64,000 bases of DNA from Aquabacterium sp. A7-Y. Lineage in GTDB: Bacteria > Pseudomonadota > Gammaproteobacteria > Burkholderiales > Burkholderiaceae_C. Under the pieces are notes generated by a model, which did not search any database, was not told where the DNA came from, and worked only from the letters and a program-made list of their open reading frames with translations. Where the stretch lies: assembly GCF_026153205.1 (NCBI RefSeq), contig NZ_JAPFBW010000019.1, positions 62,001-126,000 on the forward strand, in the 5' to 3' direction. Positions 50,684 through 58,946 of the stretch are shown here, in pieces (positions within the stretch are counted from its first letter, which is position 1; the number at the start of each line of letters is the position of its first letter). Position numbers and translations under genes: made by a program.

Positions 50684-52057
50684 ATGTCCAGACTGCAGCG
50701 TTTTGTCGCCGAGAGCCGGGCCCTGTCCCAGCTGGCCGTTCCCATCATCCTGTCCCAGGTGGCCTATGTGCTGATGGGGCTGATCGACACCGTGATGTCC
50801 GGCCAGGCCGGCGCCGTGGAGCAGGCCGTGGTCGGCCTGGGCGTGGCGCTGTGGGTGCCCATCTTCATCGGGCTGATGAGCGTGGTGCAAGCCGTCAGTC
50901 CGGTGGTGGCGCATCATTTCGGCGCCGGCGACAAGGCGGCCGTGGTGGCCGACACGCGCGAAGGCGTGTGGCTGGCAGCCTGGGTCAGTGTGATTCCTTT
51001 CGCGCTGATGCCCTTCGTGACCGACTTGTTGTCGCTCGCGGGCATCGCGGCCGAACTCGCCGAGAAGACGGCGCTGTTCCTTTGGGGCATCGCCTTCGGC
51101 ATGCCGGCGGCCTTGCTGTTCCGCGCGCTGGCTTTCTACTCGGCCAGCATCAACCAGCCCAAGCCGATGATGTTCCTGGCCTTCCTCGGCCTGGGTGTGA
51201 ACAGCTTCTTCAACTGGGTGCTGATCCACGGGCACTTCGGCTTTCCGGCGATGGGCGGCGCAGGTTGCGGCTGGGCCACCGCCATTGGCATGTGGACCGG
51301 CCTGGTCGGGCTGCTCGCTTCGACGGCGCTGGCGCCTGCCTACAAGCCCTACTACCTGTGGCACGGCTGGTCGCTGCCGACCTGGGCCGGCCAGCGGCGG
51401 CTGCTGCGCATCGGTTTGCCCATGGGCGGGGCCGGGCTGGCCGAGGTGGCGGCCTTCTCCAGCGTGGCGGTGCTGGTGGGGCGCTTCGGTGCGGTGCAGA
51501 TCGCGGCCCACCAGGTGGCGCTGAACTTCGCGGCGCTGATCTTCATGTTGCCGATGGGCCTGTCGTCGGCCCTGTCGATCCGCGTCGGGCAGTCGCTCGG
51601 CGCCGGCGACGCGCGCCAGGCGCGCTTTATCTCCTGGACCGGCATCGCGCTCGGGCTGGCGATCGCGCTGGCCGCCATCGGGCCCATGGTGCTGGGCCGC
51701 GACGCCATCGCGGCGCTCTACAGCAGTGACCTCGCGGTGCGCCAGCTGGCCGCCACGCTGCTGCTTTTTGCCGCCCTGTGGCAGCTCTTCGACGCGACGC
51801 AGGTCTGCGCGATCGGCGCCTTGCGCGGCTACAAGGTCACCTTCCTGCCCATGCTGCTGATGCTGCTGGCCTTCTGGGGCATCGGCATCCCGCTCGGCAG
51901 CTGGCTGGGCTACCGGGGCCTGCCCGGCGGCGAGCCGCTGCAGGTCTACGGCTTTTGGGTGGGCCTGGTGGTGGGACTGGTGCTGGTGTCGATCGGCCTG
52001 GCCGCGGCGTTGCGGGCGGTGGCTCGCGGGGCCCTGCAGAACGCGGTACGCAGCTGA
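50684..52057 (+). CDS. MATE-family multidrug/cation exporter (NorM-like)
   Basis: 457 aa. The ATG at 50684 (MSRLQRFVAESRALSQLAVP) is chosen as the usual MATE start; another ATG six bases upstream is possible, and no clear ribosome binding site separates them. Twelve membrane segments are apparent in two MatE repeats (AVPIILSQVAYVLMGLIDTVMSG and GLPMGGAGLAEVAAFSSVAV start the two halves). It couples drug or cation export to H+ or Na+ entry. Substrates are unknown. Confidence 0.95.
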   Translation: MSRLQRFVAESRALSQLAVPIILSQVAYVLMGLIDTVMSGQAGAVEQAVVGLGVALWVPIFIGLMSVVQAVSPVVAHHFGAGDKAAVVADTREGVWLAAWVSVIPFALMPFVTDLLSLAGIAAELAEKTALFLWGIAFGMPAALLFRALAFYSASINQPKPMMFLAFLGLGVNSFFNWVLIHGHFGFPAMGGAGCGWATAIGMWTGLVGLLASTALAPAYKPYYLWHGWSLPTWAGQRRLLRIGLPMGGAGLAEVAAFSSVAVLVGRFGAVQIAAHQVALNFAALIFMLPMGLSSALSIRVGQSLGAGDARQARFISWTGIALGLAIALAAIGPMVLGRDAIAALYSSDLAVRQLAATLLLFAALWQLFDATQVCAIGALRGYKVTFLPMLLMLLAFWGIGIPLGSWLGYRGLPGGEPLQVYGFWVGLVVGLVLVSIGLAAALRAVARGALQNAVRS

Positions 52058-52284
52058 CCGCTTATTGCGCCTCTTTCACCTGGAAGCTGGGGCGGGCCGG
52101 ACGCCGCAGGGTCAGTCCTCCCCCGCATCCGCGGGGACGAGTGTTGCGCTCGGCGCGCTGCGCGCCGATCCTCTTGTTCGGCGCCCGAAGTATCTCGGGT
52201 CGCAAACAACGGCTGTGTCGAAGGCCGAGGTTGGTGCCTCCCAAGGGCACCGCGGGTCGGAATGCCGAACAACAGGAGAGTCGC

Positions 52285-52581
52285 GTGAACAGCATCTGGG
52301 AGACCACCAAGTTCCTCATCGAGAAAGGCCACCTTGCTGCTGCCGAACCGGCAGAGCCCGCGGCCGAGCCGGAAGGCCGTTCCCGGCTTTGTCTGCTGCC
52401 TTACACCGTGGTGCTGCGCCGCCCCTGTGAGCAGGTGGAGTACGAGACCGTCCTCGTGTGGGCGCAGACCTGGCACGAGGCGGTCCAGCTGGTGCTGGAC
52501 GACAAACAGGACCACGACGTCTGCGCCGTCTTCGCGGGCCATCACTCGGACGTCTGGAACGAGGGGGCCGCGCAGGCCTGA
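52285..52581 (+). CDS. Hypothetical protein, 98 aa
   Basis: A GTG start at 52285 is preceded by CAGGAGAG. The product starts MNSIWETTKFLIEKGHLAAA, has a compact alpha/beta core (LCLLPYTVVLRRPCEQVEYE; WAQTWHEAVQLVLDDKQ) and no export signal. The family was not recognised. It converges on the H-NS gene. Confidence 0.6.
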   Translation: MNSIWETTKFLIEKGHLAAAEPAEPAAEPEGRSRLCLLPYTVVLRRPCEQVEYETVLVWAQTWHEAVQLVLDDKQDHDVCAVFAGHHSDVWNEGAAQA

Positions 52582-52629
52582 CCCGGCCGTGCCGGACGGC
52601 TGCGGCCTGGGCCCCGGTGCGCCGGCGGC

Positions 52630-53154
52630 TCAACCGTTGACGGCAAAGTCTTCCAGGGTCTTGCCGGACTTGAGCGCCGCGACCAGCCACTTGGGTTTGG
52701 AGCCGCGCCCGCTCCAGGCATTGCCCGCATCGTCGCGATATTTGATCGGGACCTTGCGGCCGGTCTTGCCCGAGGCGGCAGGACGGCGCGCCGCCTTGGG
52801 CGAAGCGGGCTTGGCCAACGCATAGTCTTCCAGGCTGTGTCCGCCCGCGAGGGCCTCGCGCAGCCAGGCCGGTTTGGGCCCGCGGCCTGACCAGATCTGG
52901 CCCTGCTCGTTGCCGTACTTCACGTTGGCACTCGGCAATGCCGCGGCCTTTCGGCCGCCGCCCGTGGCTTCCCCGGGTCTCGTGCGCCGTGTCACCCCTG
53001 AAGAGAATCCCAGATCCTCGGCCGTCAGGTCGTAGTAGGCGATCGCTTCCTTGATTTTCGCAATCACGCCCTGCGCTTCTTTGCGCTTCAGGACATTCGC
53101 CTTTTGTTTCAGTGCTTCTATCTGCTGGACGAGCTGTGAATATGACTTGGTCAT
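52630..53154 (-). CDS. H-NS/BpH3-family nucleoid protein with duplicated C-terminal DNA-binding domain
   Basis: 174 aa. Residues 1-50 form the oligomerising coiled coil of H-NS-type proteins (LVQQIEALKQKANVLKRKEA). Two copies of the C-terminal DNA-binding domain follow: residues about 79-112 (IWSGRGPKPAWLREAL) and about 138-171 (AWSGRGSKPKWLVAAL). Each carries the GRGxKPxWL minor-groove loop. Single-copy members have only one such domain. The two are joined by an Ala/Lys/Pro linker. It likely silences AT-rich foreign DNA. Confidence 0.9.
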   Translation of the reverse strand: MTKSYSQLVQQIEALKQKANVLKRKEAQGVIAKIKEAIAYYDLTAEDLGFSSGVTRRTRPGEATGGGRKAAALPSANVKYGNEQGQIWSGRGPKPAWLREALAGGHSLEDYALAKPASPKAARRPAASGKTGRKVPIKYRDDAGNAWSGRGSKPKWLVAALKSGKTLEDFAVNG

Positions 53155-53600
53155 TGAATCGCCCTATGTCAGGAAAAGTCGGGAGGATATCGGGTTGCTC
53201 CCCGAGGGTGAAGTGGTAGGTATGTCGCCGTCCGGTCTATGCAGGAAGCTGCAAGGTGCGATGCGCCTCGAATGCGTGGCGCCCGGGAGGACGGAGTGCG
53301 CGCTTTTCGACGGGGTTGGGAAGATTTTCCCGGTACTTGCGGAGAATGACTGCCGGACAGTGCGGAAAGGAGAAAAGGCTGGAGGAGCGAAAAGGGTAAA
53401 GCCCGACAAAGGGACGAAAGGGCGAGAAGGACGAGCGGCGCGTATTCGGCCACCGATCGAATGGGCGGGCTTGACCTTGAGGTGCAGGGACGGAGTGTCC
53501 GACCGTGAGACAGAGGTTCGAATCGGCTGTAAATTACGCCGGACCTGCCCCGTACCATCCCCAAGCCGGGCGCTGGCAAACGCTCAGCTGCCAACATGCG
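53155..53600. other. Divergent intergenic region between the H-NS and AraC genes
   Basis: It is AT-richer and purine-rich around 53360-53440. It must contain both promoters. No gene or clear palindromic operator was recognised. Confidence 0.5.
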
Positions 53601-54524
53601 ATGACCCTCAGAAGCAGACCCCGCGTCAGCTCACCGGAGCTGGAACTGGAATTCAGGCGCGACCCCGCCGCGGGCTATGAGCGCCACATGGTGGCCGAGC
53701 AGGTGCGCTGTCTGGACCACGGATTTCCGAGCCCACTGGTGCGCTGGCATTGCCACGAAGAGTACGAATTGCATCTGATCGTGGCGACCCGCGGCAAAGC
53801 CTATGTGGGCGACTATGTGGGTGACTTCGGACCGGGACATCTGGTGCTGACCGGGCCGCATCTGCCGCACAACTGGATCTCCACCGAGGTGCCCGAAGGC
53901 GGCGTCGCGCTGCGCGACATCGTGATGCAGTTTTCCGACCAGGCGCTGAGGCAGGCGGCCGGTCCGCTGGTCGAGTTGCGCGAAGTCCTGCCGATGCTGG
54001 ACCGCGCCGCCAGCGGGCTGGAGTTTTTCGGCCTCAGCGAGGTCGTGCAGCAGTCCTACTATGCAATCCGGCAGCAGCGCGGCCTGCGCCGGCTCTGTCT
54101 GTTCCTGGACCTGCTCGAAAGGCTCGCCGCGTGCCGCGAGACACGCCAGCTGTCCTCGGCCCGTCCGGAGCCGGTCCATGAGGACGCGCAGGCCGACCCG
54201 ATGCTGCAGGCGCTCGACTTCATCCAGGAGAACTACCTGCTCGATCTGAGCCTGCCGGCGGTCGCAGCCCGTGTCGACATGACACCCAGCCGCTTCTCCC
54301 GGCACTTTCAGCGCGCCACCGGCCTGAGCTTCAGCGACTACCTGAACGGCTTGCGGGTGCAGCGCGCCTGCCATCTCCTGATGACGACGGCGGCCCCGGT
54401 CGGCGATGTCTGCTACGACGCCGGCTTCAACAACGTCGCCAACTTCAACCGGCGTTTCCGCGCTGCGAAGGGCATGACGCCGAAGCAGTTCCGCAGGGAA
54501 GCCGAGGGGCGGTTCGGCCGCTGA
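53601..54524 (+). CDS. AraC-family transcriptional regulator
   Basis: 307 aa. An N-terminal cupin-like sensor domain (residues about 30-170; VRWHCHEEYELHLIVATRG and GHLVLTGPHLPHNW are the cupin strands) is followed by the two helix-turn-helix motifs of the AraC domain (LDLSLPAVAARVDMTPSRFS and VGDVCYDAGFNNVANFNRRF, residues about 210-300). The inducer and targets are unknown. It ends 13 bases from the stop of an AraC relic on the other strand. Confidence 0.94.
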   Translation: MTLRSRPRVSSPELELEFRRDPAAGYERHMVAEQVRCLDHGFPSPLVRWHCHEEYELHLIVATRGKAYVGDYVGDFGPGHLVLTGPHLPHNWISTEVPEGGVALRDIVMQFSDQALRQAAGPLVELREVLPMLDRAASGLEFFGLSEVVQQSYYAIRQQRGLRRLCLFLDLLERLAACRETRQLSSARPEPVHEDAQADPMLQALDFIQENYLLDLSLPAVAARVDMTPSRFSRHFQRATGLSFSDYLNGLRVQRACHLLMTTAAPVGDVCYDAGFNNVANFNRRFRAAKGMTPKQFRREAEGRFGR

Positions 54525-54537
54525 AGCCCCCTGCGCC

Positions 54538-54678
54538 TCAGGTCGGGGCGCGGGCGCCGTAGCGGCCCAGGGCCTGGCGGCGGAATTCTTTCGCGGTCAT
54601 GCCCTTGATCTGCAGCAAGCGCCGGTTGAAGTTGGCGACCTTGTTGAAGCCGACCTCGTAGCAGATGCCGCCTGTCAG
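54538..54678 (-). pseudogene. AraC-family C-terminal relic
   Basis: The last 46 codons before the stop at 54538 read GGICYEVGFNKVANFNRRLL and GMTAKEFRRQALGRYG, the second helix-turn-helix of an AraC protein. They align with the end of the intact neighbour (DVCYDAGFNNVANFNRRF; GMTPKQFRREAEGRFG). Upstream of 54678 the frame runs into the promoter region of the GTPase gene with no AraC similarity, so the rest of the gene is lost. It is too diverged from the neighbour to be a fresh duplication. Confidence 0.8.
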
Positions 54679-54744
54679 GAGACAATGGGGTTTGCCCGTC
54701 TGAATCGTGGCGCACTGCAGCAGAGACAAGGAAAGAGACTGGAC

Positions 54745-55692
54745 ATGGCCATCCAATGGTTCCCGGGCCACATGCACGCCACGAAAAAGGCCATCCTCGA
54801 GCGCATGAAAGGCGGCATCGACGTGGTGGTCGAACTGCTCGATGCCCGGCTGCCGGGCTCGAGCAGCAATCCGCTGCTGGCCCAACTGACCCAGGGCAAG
54901 CCGGCGCTGAAGCTGCTCAACAAGCAGGATCTGGCCGACCCGGCCCGTACCGACCAGTGGCTGGACCACTACAACAGCCTGCCCGCGACCCGGGCCCTCG
55001 CGCTGGACGCGAGCATTGCAGCGCCGGCGCAGCGGCTGATCGCCGCCTGCCGGGAGCTGGCGCCCTTGCGCGGCGGGCTTGCCAAGCCGGTGCGGGTGCT
55101 GGTCTGCGGTATCCCCAATGTCGGCAAGTCCACCTTGATCAACAGCCTGGCCGGCAAGCGGGCCGCCAAGACCGGCGACGAGCCGGGCATCACCAAGCTG
55201 GAGCAGAAGATCGCGCTGGCCAGCGATTTCTACCTGTTCGACACGCCGGGCATGCTGTGGCCCAAGATCATCGTCGAGCCGAGCGGCTACAACCTGGCCG
55301 CCAGCGGGGCGGTGGGGCGCAACGCCTACGATGAAGAGGAGGTGGCGCTGGAACTGCTGGCCTATTTGAAAGCGGAGTACCCGGACCGCCTCGCCGAGCG
55401 CTACAAGCTGGAGGAGGTCGGCCAGCGCAGCGACGAGGAGTTGCTGAGCGCGATCGGTCGCACCCGCGGCGCGGTGCTGCCGGGCGGGCGCGTCAGCCTG
55501 CACAAGGCCGGCGAGATCGTGCTGAACGACTTCCGCAATAGCAGCCTCGGGCGCATCACGCTGGAAACACCGGCCCAGTACGCGCAGTGGCTGGCCGAGG
55601 GCGAGCGCCTCGAGGCCGAGCGGCAACAGAAGAAGCGCAGCCGCGGCCGGCGCGCCGACGAGGTGCAGGGTGGCTCGGGCACCGCGTCATGA
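54745..55692 (+). CDS. ylqF: Ribosome biogenesis GTPase RbgA/YlqF
   Basis: 315 aa. The ATG at 54745 gives MAIQWFPGHMHATKKAILER, the canonical YlqF start. It has a circularly permuted GTPase domain: G4 (LLNKQD, about 57-62) comes before G1 (GIPNVGKST, 122-130) and G3 (DTPG, 166-169). A C-terminal RNA-binding region and a basic tail (KKRSRGRRAD) follow. It acts in late assembly of the 50S subunit. Confidence 0.95.
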   Translation: MAIQWFPGHMHATKKAILERMKGGIDVVVELLDARLPGSSSNPLLAQLTQGKPALKLLNKQDLADPARTDQWLDHYNSLPATRALALDASIAAPAQRLIAACRELAPLRGGLAKPVRVLVCGIPNVGKSTLINSLAGKRAAKTGDEPGITKLEQKIALASDFYLFDTPGMLWPKIIVEPSGYNLAASGAVGRNAYDEEEVALELLAYLKAEYPDRLAERYKLEEVGQRSDEELLSAIGRTRGAVLPGGRVSLHKAGEIVLNDFRNSSLGRITLETPAQYAQWLAEGERLEAERQQKKRSRGRRADEVQGGSGTAS

Positions 55693-55726
55693 ACGGGAAT
55701 CGGCGGCCGCGTTGTGGAAGCGCCCG

Positions 55727-56272
55727 ATGAAGGACGAGCTGCTGGAACTGCTGTACCGGCTGGGGCGCGGCCGCATCGAACCCGCGGTGCTGCGCGCGCT
55801 CACCGAAGAGGTGGCCGAGGCCTGTGCCGACCCGCGCGGCTGGCTGCGTTGGCACGAGACCTCGGGCTGGCACGAGCGTTTCGCGGCACCGCTGTGGCAA
55901 TGGGTGTTGTGTCGCGGTTTGCCGGCCGAGGTGCTGTTGCGCGGCGACACCCTGGAGGCGCTGTACGAGTCGCTGATCGGGGGCCTGGACGAGGAGTCTG
56001 CCGGCGCCCTGATGCTGAGTGTGGACGAGGTGGCCGGCTTCGCCGACCCGGTGGTGGCCTTGCAGGCTGTCCAGGACGAACTGGAAGGGCTGGGTCATGC
56101 AGGCGGCTACAGCCTGCTCGACTTCGGTCCCGACCTCGGCGAGCCGCTGCAACTCGTGCTGGTGCACAGTGTCGAACTGCCGCGCGTGCTGGACCTGTGC
56201 AGCGCGCTCGGCATCCCGGCGGCGCCGTCCTGCCAGGCCTTGAGGGACGCCATCAGGCTGGGCGGCCGCTGA
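55727..56272 (+). CDS. Hypothetical protein, 181 aa
   Basis: The ATG at 55727 follows GGAAG. An upstream in-frame start would overlap the GTPase gene. It is a soluble acidic protein: a helical N terminus (DELLELLYRLGRGRIEPAVL), then GWLRWHETSGWHERFAAPLW and a C-terminal alpha/beta part (YSLLDFGPDLGEPLQLVLV). The family was not recognised. It starts 34 bases after the GTPase, so co-transcription is likely. Confidence 0.65.
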   Translation: MKDELLELLYRLGRGRIEPAVLRALTEEVAEACADPRGWLRWHETSGWHERFAAPLWQWVLCRGLPAEVLLRGDTLEALYESLIGGLDEESAGALMLSVDEVAGFADPVVALQAVQDELEGLGHAGGYSLLDFGPDLGEPLQLVLVHSVELPRVLDLCSALGIPAAPSCQALRDAIRLGGR

Positions 56273-56297
56273 GCGGGCCGCTCGCAGCGCTTACGGC

Positions 56298-56888
56298 TCA
56301 GCCCGTGATGCGGTGCAGCGCAAAGGGACGGCGCGGGAACACCGTCGGGGGCCAGGGGTGGCGCGCGTCGTAGAGGCACAGCGAGGAAATCAGGCCGGTC
56401 GCCGCGGACTGCTGCAGCCCGAGGATGATGTAGACCGGCTCCCAGTTGCCGGGCTGGCTCTGCAGCCAGATGCCCGGGTAGATGGCCGGGTTCAGCGGCA
56501 GGGCGCGGAAGTTGCCGAAGCGCGGCATCGGCGTCGCGCCGTTGGCAACGAACACGCCGTTGAACACACCCTCGGTCGGCGCATAGGGGGCCGAACGCAG
56601 CACCGCGAAGCTGATCCGCAGGGGCTGGGCCTCCCCCGCGGGCAGGGTGCCGGCGAAGCTGCCCGCCAAGCCCTTGAGGTCGTAGAAGGGCTCGTCGGTC
56701 GGGATGCCGGCGCATTCGGGCAGGGCCGGCATCTTGTCGTCGCCCGGGAACAGGCGCGCCGCCTGCTGCCCGTTGGGCGGGGGCAGGGCCTCGCGGCCCG
56801 GTACGCCGGGCCGGGGGGCATCGGCACCGCCGACCGGCAGGGCCAACGCCGCCAGAGCCAGCCCCCAGAAGGCAAGAGAAATACGCAT
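56298..56888 (-). CDS. Secreted protein of unknown family (paralog of the gene at 11794-12318)
   Basis: 196 aa. The ATG at 56888 follows GGAGAACC and starts a signal peptide (SLAFWGLALAALALPVGGAD). Two segments are shared with the 174-aa protein: MPALPECAGIPTDEPFYDLK at about residue 53 and TGLISSLCLYDARHPWPP near the C terminus. The middle (LRISFAVLRSAPYAPTEGVF) also aligns loosely. It has the same length class and the same two cysteines. The function is unknown. Confidence 0.75.
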   Translation of the reverse strand: MRISLAFWGLALAALALPVGGADAPRPGVPGREALPPPNGQQAARLFPGDDKMPALPECAGIPTDEPFYDLKGLAGSFAGTLPAGEAQPLRISFAVLRSAPYAPTEGVFNGVFVANGATPMPRFGNFRALPLNPAIYPGIWLQSQPGNWEPVYIILGLQQSAATGLISSLCLYDARHPWPPTVFPRRPFALHRITG

Positions 56889-57067
56889 GAAGGTTCTCCA
56901 CCGGGGACGGGGATACGTCCAACCCTTACTCCACGGCACCTGCCCCGTGTTTTCACGCGCCGCGTCTGGGCCGACCCAAGGTGGATAGCGGCTGGCCGCC
57001 CGGGTGGCAAGACAGGCTCTACCCTTCCCGGTAGATCCGACAGGCCCCTCAGCCGCCGCGTGCCTGC

Positions 57068-58648
57068 TCAACGTTTGGTCACCCACTTCACTTCGAAGTG
57101 GTTGTCGGCCCGGTGTGCGGCTTGAATGTCGCTGCGCATCGCCCAGGTGTTGAACTGCCGGTGCAGCGGGATGTGGTGCACGTTCTCGTTGTGCAACAGG
57201 AACACCTGGCGGATCAGCGCGCGCCGCTTCTCGGGGTCGATCTCCCGGCCGCTTGCCGCGGCCAGCGCGTCGAGCGTGTCGTTGCGGTAGTTGCCGCGGT
57301 TGTACTCGCCGACCCCCTTTTCGCCGCGGTTGCGGTAGATCGGCGTGAAGGTGGTCTCGGCGTCGGTGATGGGGCCGCCCCAGCCGAACAGGTAAAGCGA
57401 GGTGTCGAGCTTCTCCAGCTTCGGAAAGAAGGTCGACTTCGGCATCGCATTGACGCGCACCTTGACGCCGATGCGGGCCCACATCGAGGCGAGCGTCTGG
57501 CAGATGCGCTCGTCGTTGATGTAGCGGTTGTTGGGGCAGTCCATCGTCACGCCGAAACCGTCGGCATAACCGGCCTCGCGCATCAGGCGCCGCGCTGCCG
57601 CGGGGTCGTAGGGCAGCCGCTTCTCGACCTCGGGGTCGTGGTGGTGCGCGCGCGCGGAGGGCACCACGGCGCCAGTGGGCGCCGCCTGGCCGTTCATCAG
57701 CTTGGTGCGCAGGGTCTCGATGTCGATGGCCTGGTAGAGCGCGCGGCGCACCCGCAGGTCCTTGAAAGGGTTTTTGCCCTTGACGCTGGCATAGAGCAGC
57801 TCGTCGCGTCCCTGGTCCATGCCGACGAAGATGATGCGGTTTTCCTGCCCCTCGACGAGACGCAGGCCCCTGGCGCGGCGCAGTCGTTCGAGGTCGCGTG
57901 GCGGCGGATCGAGGATGAAGTCCACCTGGCCGGAGACCAGCGCGGCCACGCGGGTCGCGTCGCTGCGGATCGGCGTGTAGACGATCTCCTGGATGTTGCC
58001 CTCGATCTGGCCCCAGTAGTTGGGGTTGCGTTTCAGCACCGTGCGCACGTCGGGCTCCCGGCTCACGAGCATGTAGGGTCCGGTGCCGTTGGCATGGAAG
58101 GTGGTGTAGCGCTCCTCCTTGCCGCTGAAGTCCAGCGGCTGCACGGCATCGTGCTCCTCGCACCAGCCGCGGCTCATGATGAGCACGGCGCCGAGGTGGT
58201 CGAGGAAGATGGGGTTGAACTGCGACAGCCGGAACTCCACCGTCAGGTCGTCCACCTTGCGCGGCTCTCCCAGCGCGCCGGCGTAGACGGCGAACTGCGA
58301 GGTCTTCTGCCGCGCGCGCTGCACCGAGAACAGGACGTCGTCTGCGCTGAAAGGCCGGCCGTCGTGGAACTTGACGCCCGGGCGCAGCTTGAGGCGCCAC
58401 AGCAGCGGCTCCACCTGGGTCCATTCGGTGGCCAGCCCGGGCACGAAGGCGAGCTGCTTGTCCCGCTCCACCAGCTGCTCGTAGATCTGGTGGTTGAAGT
58501 TGTTGGTCAAGGTCTCGTTCTGCGAGTAGGGATCCAGCGTCAGCGGATCGCCGGCGCTGGCCCATCGCAGCGTCTGGGCCTGGGCGCCCGCGGCGAGCAG
58601 GGCGAGGATCAGGGCGGGGCAAATCGAAGTCAGGGAATGGAGCTTCAT
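57068..58648 (-). CDS. ABC transporter substrate-binding protein, oligopeptide/nickel type (SBP_bac_5)
   Basis: 526 aa. A signal peptide (CPALILALLAAGAQA) is followed by TLRWASAGDPLTLDPYSQNE, the family opening, and then WRLKLRPGVKFHDGRPFSADDV and KRNPNYWG, hallmarks of DppA/OppA-type proteins. It is full length. No permease or ATPase genes are adjacent, so it is orphaned in the window. It is divergent from the biosynthetic genes starting at 58947. Confidence 0.95.
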   Translation of the reverse strand: MKLHSLTSICPALILALLAAGAQAQTLRWASAGDPLTLDPYSQNETLTNNFNHQIYEQLVERDKQLAFVPGLATEWTQVEPLLWRLKLRPGVKFHDGRPFSADDVLFSVQRARQKTSQFAVYAGALGEPRKVDDLTVEFRLSQFNPIFLDHLGAVLIMSRGWCEEHDAVQPLDFSGKEERYTTFHANGTGPYMLVSREPDVRTVLKRNPNYWGQIEGNIQEIVYTPIRSDATRVAALVSGQVDFILDPPPRDLERLRRARGLRLVEGQENRIIFVGMDQGRDELLYASVKGKNPFKDLRVRRALYQAIDIETLRTKLMNGQAAPTGAVVPSARAHHHDPEVEKRLPYDPAAARRLMREAGYADGFGVTMDCPNNRYINDERICQTLASMWARIGVKVRVNAMPKSTFFPKLEKLDTSLYLFGWGGPITDAETTFTPIYRNRGEKGVGEYNRGNYRNDTLDALAAASGREIDPEKRRALIRQVFLLHNENVHHIPLHRQFNTWAMRSDIQAAHRADNHFEVKWVTKR

Positions 58649-58946
58649 GAGCCGGGTCTCCCGTGGGGTGGTTGGCGGTGCGGGGGACAGGCAAGGTCCA
58701 TGCCGCTGGGGCGGGACGACCTGCCCATTTCTGCCCCTATGAACAGGTTCTCCGACACGGGCTTCTACGCATCATGGATCGCTACTGGCGCCGCTGTGCA
58801 CGAAGTCCTGACGAAGGCCACAAAGCTCAGGTGAACGGCAAGGCGCAGGTATTGCCTGTGCAGCAGTTCACGCAACTCTTCAGATCTTGCTCATCGGCGG
58901 TACAGGCACGGTGAACGTCCGTTCGGTTCAGGAGCAGTGGATTGCC
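58649..58946. other. Divergent intergenic region with a large imperfect dyad
   Basis: It contains the promoter of the biosynthetic genes. The core dyad GCGCAGG-TATTG-CCTGTGC lies at 58843-58861 and is flanked by GTGAAC (58831-58836) and GTTCAC (58866-58871), giving a roughly 41-base symmetric element about 75 bases before the start of the acyl-AMP ligase. It could be a regulator site or an RNA hairpin. Confidence 0.5.

Noticed and set aside
58710-58745. ACCTG...CAGGT near 58712-58741 considered as a lux box
   Set aside because: The half-sites are about 20 bases apart internally, too far for the 20-bp lux box, and the interior lacks the expected pattern.
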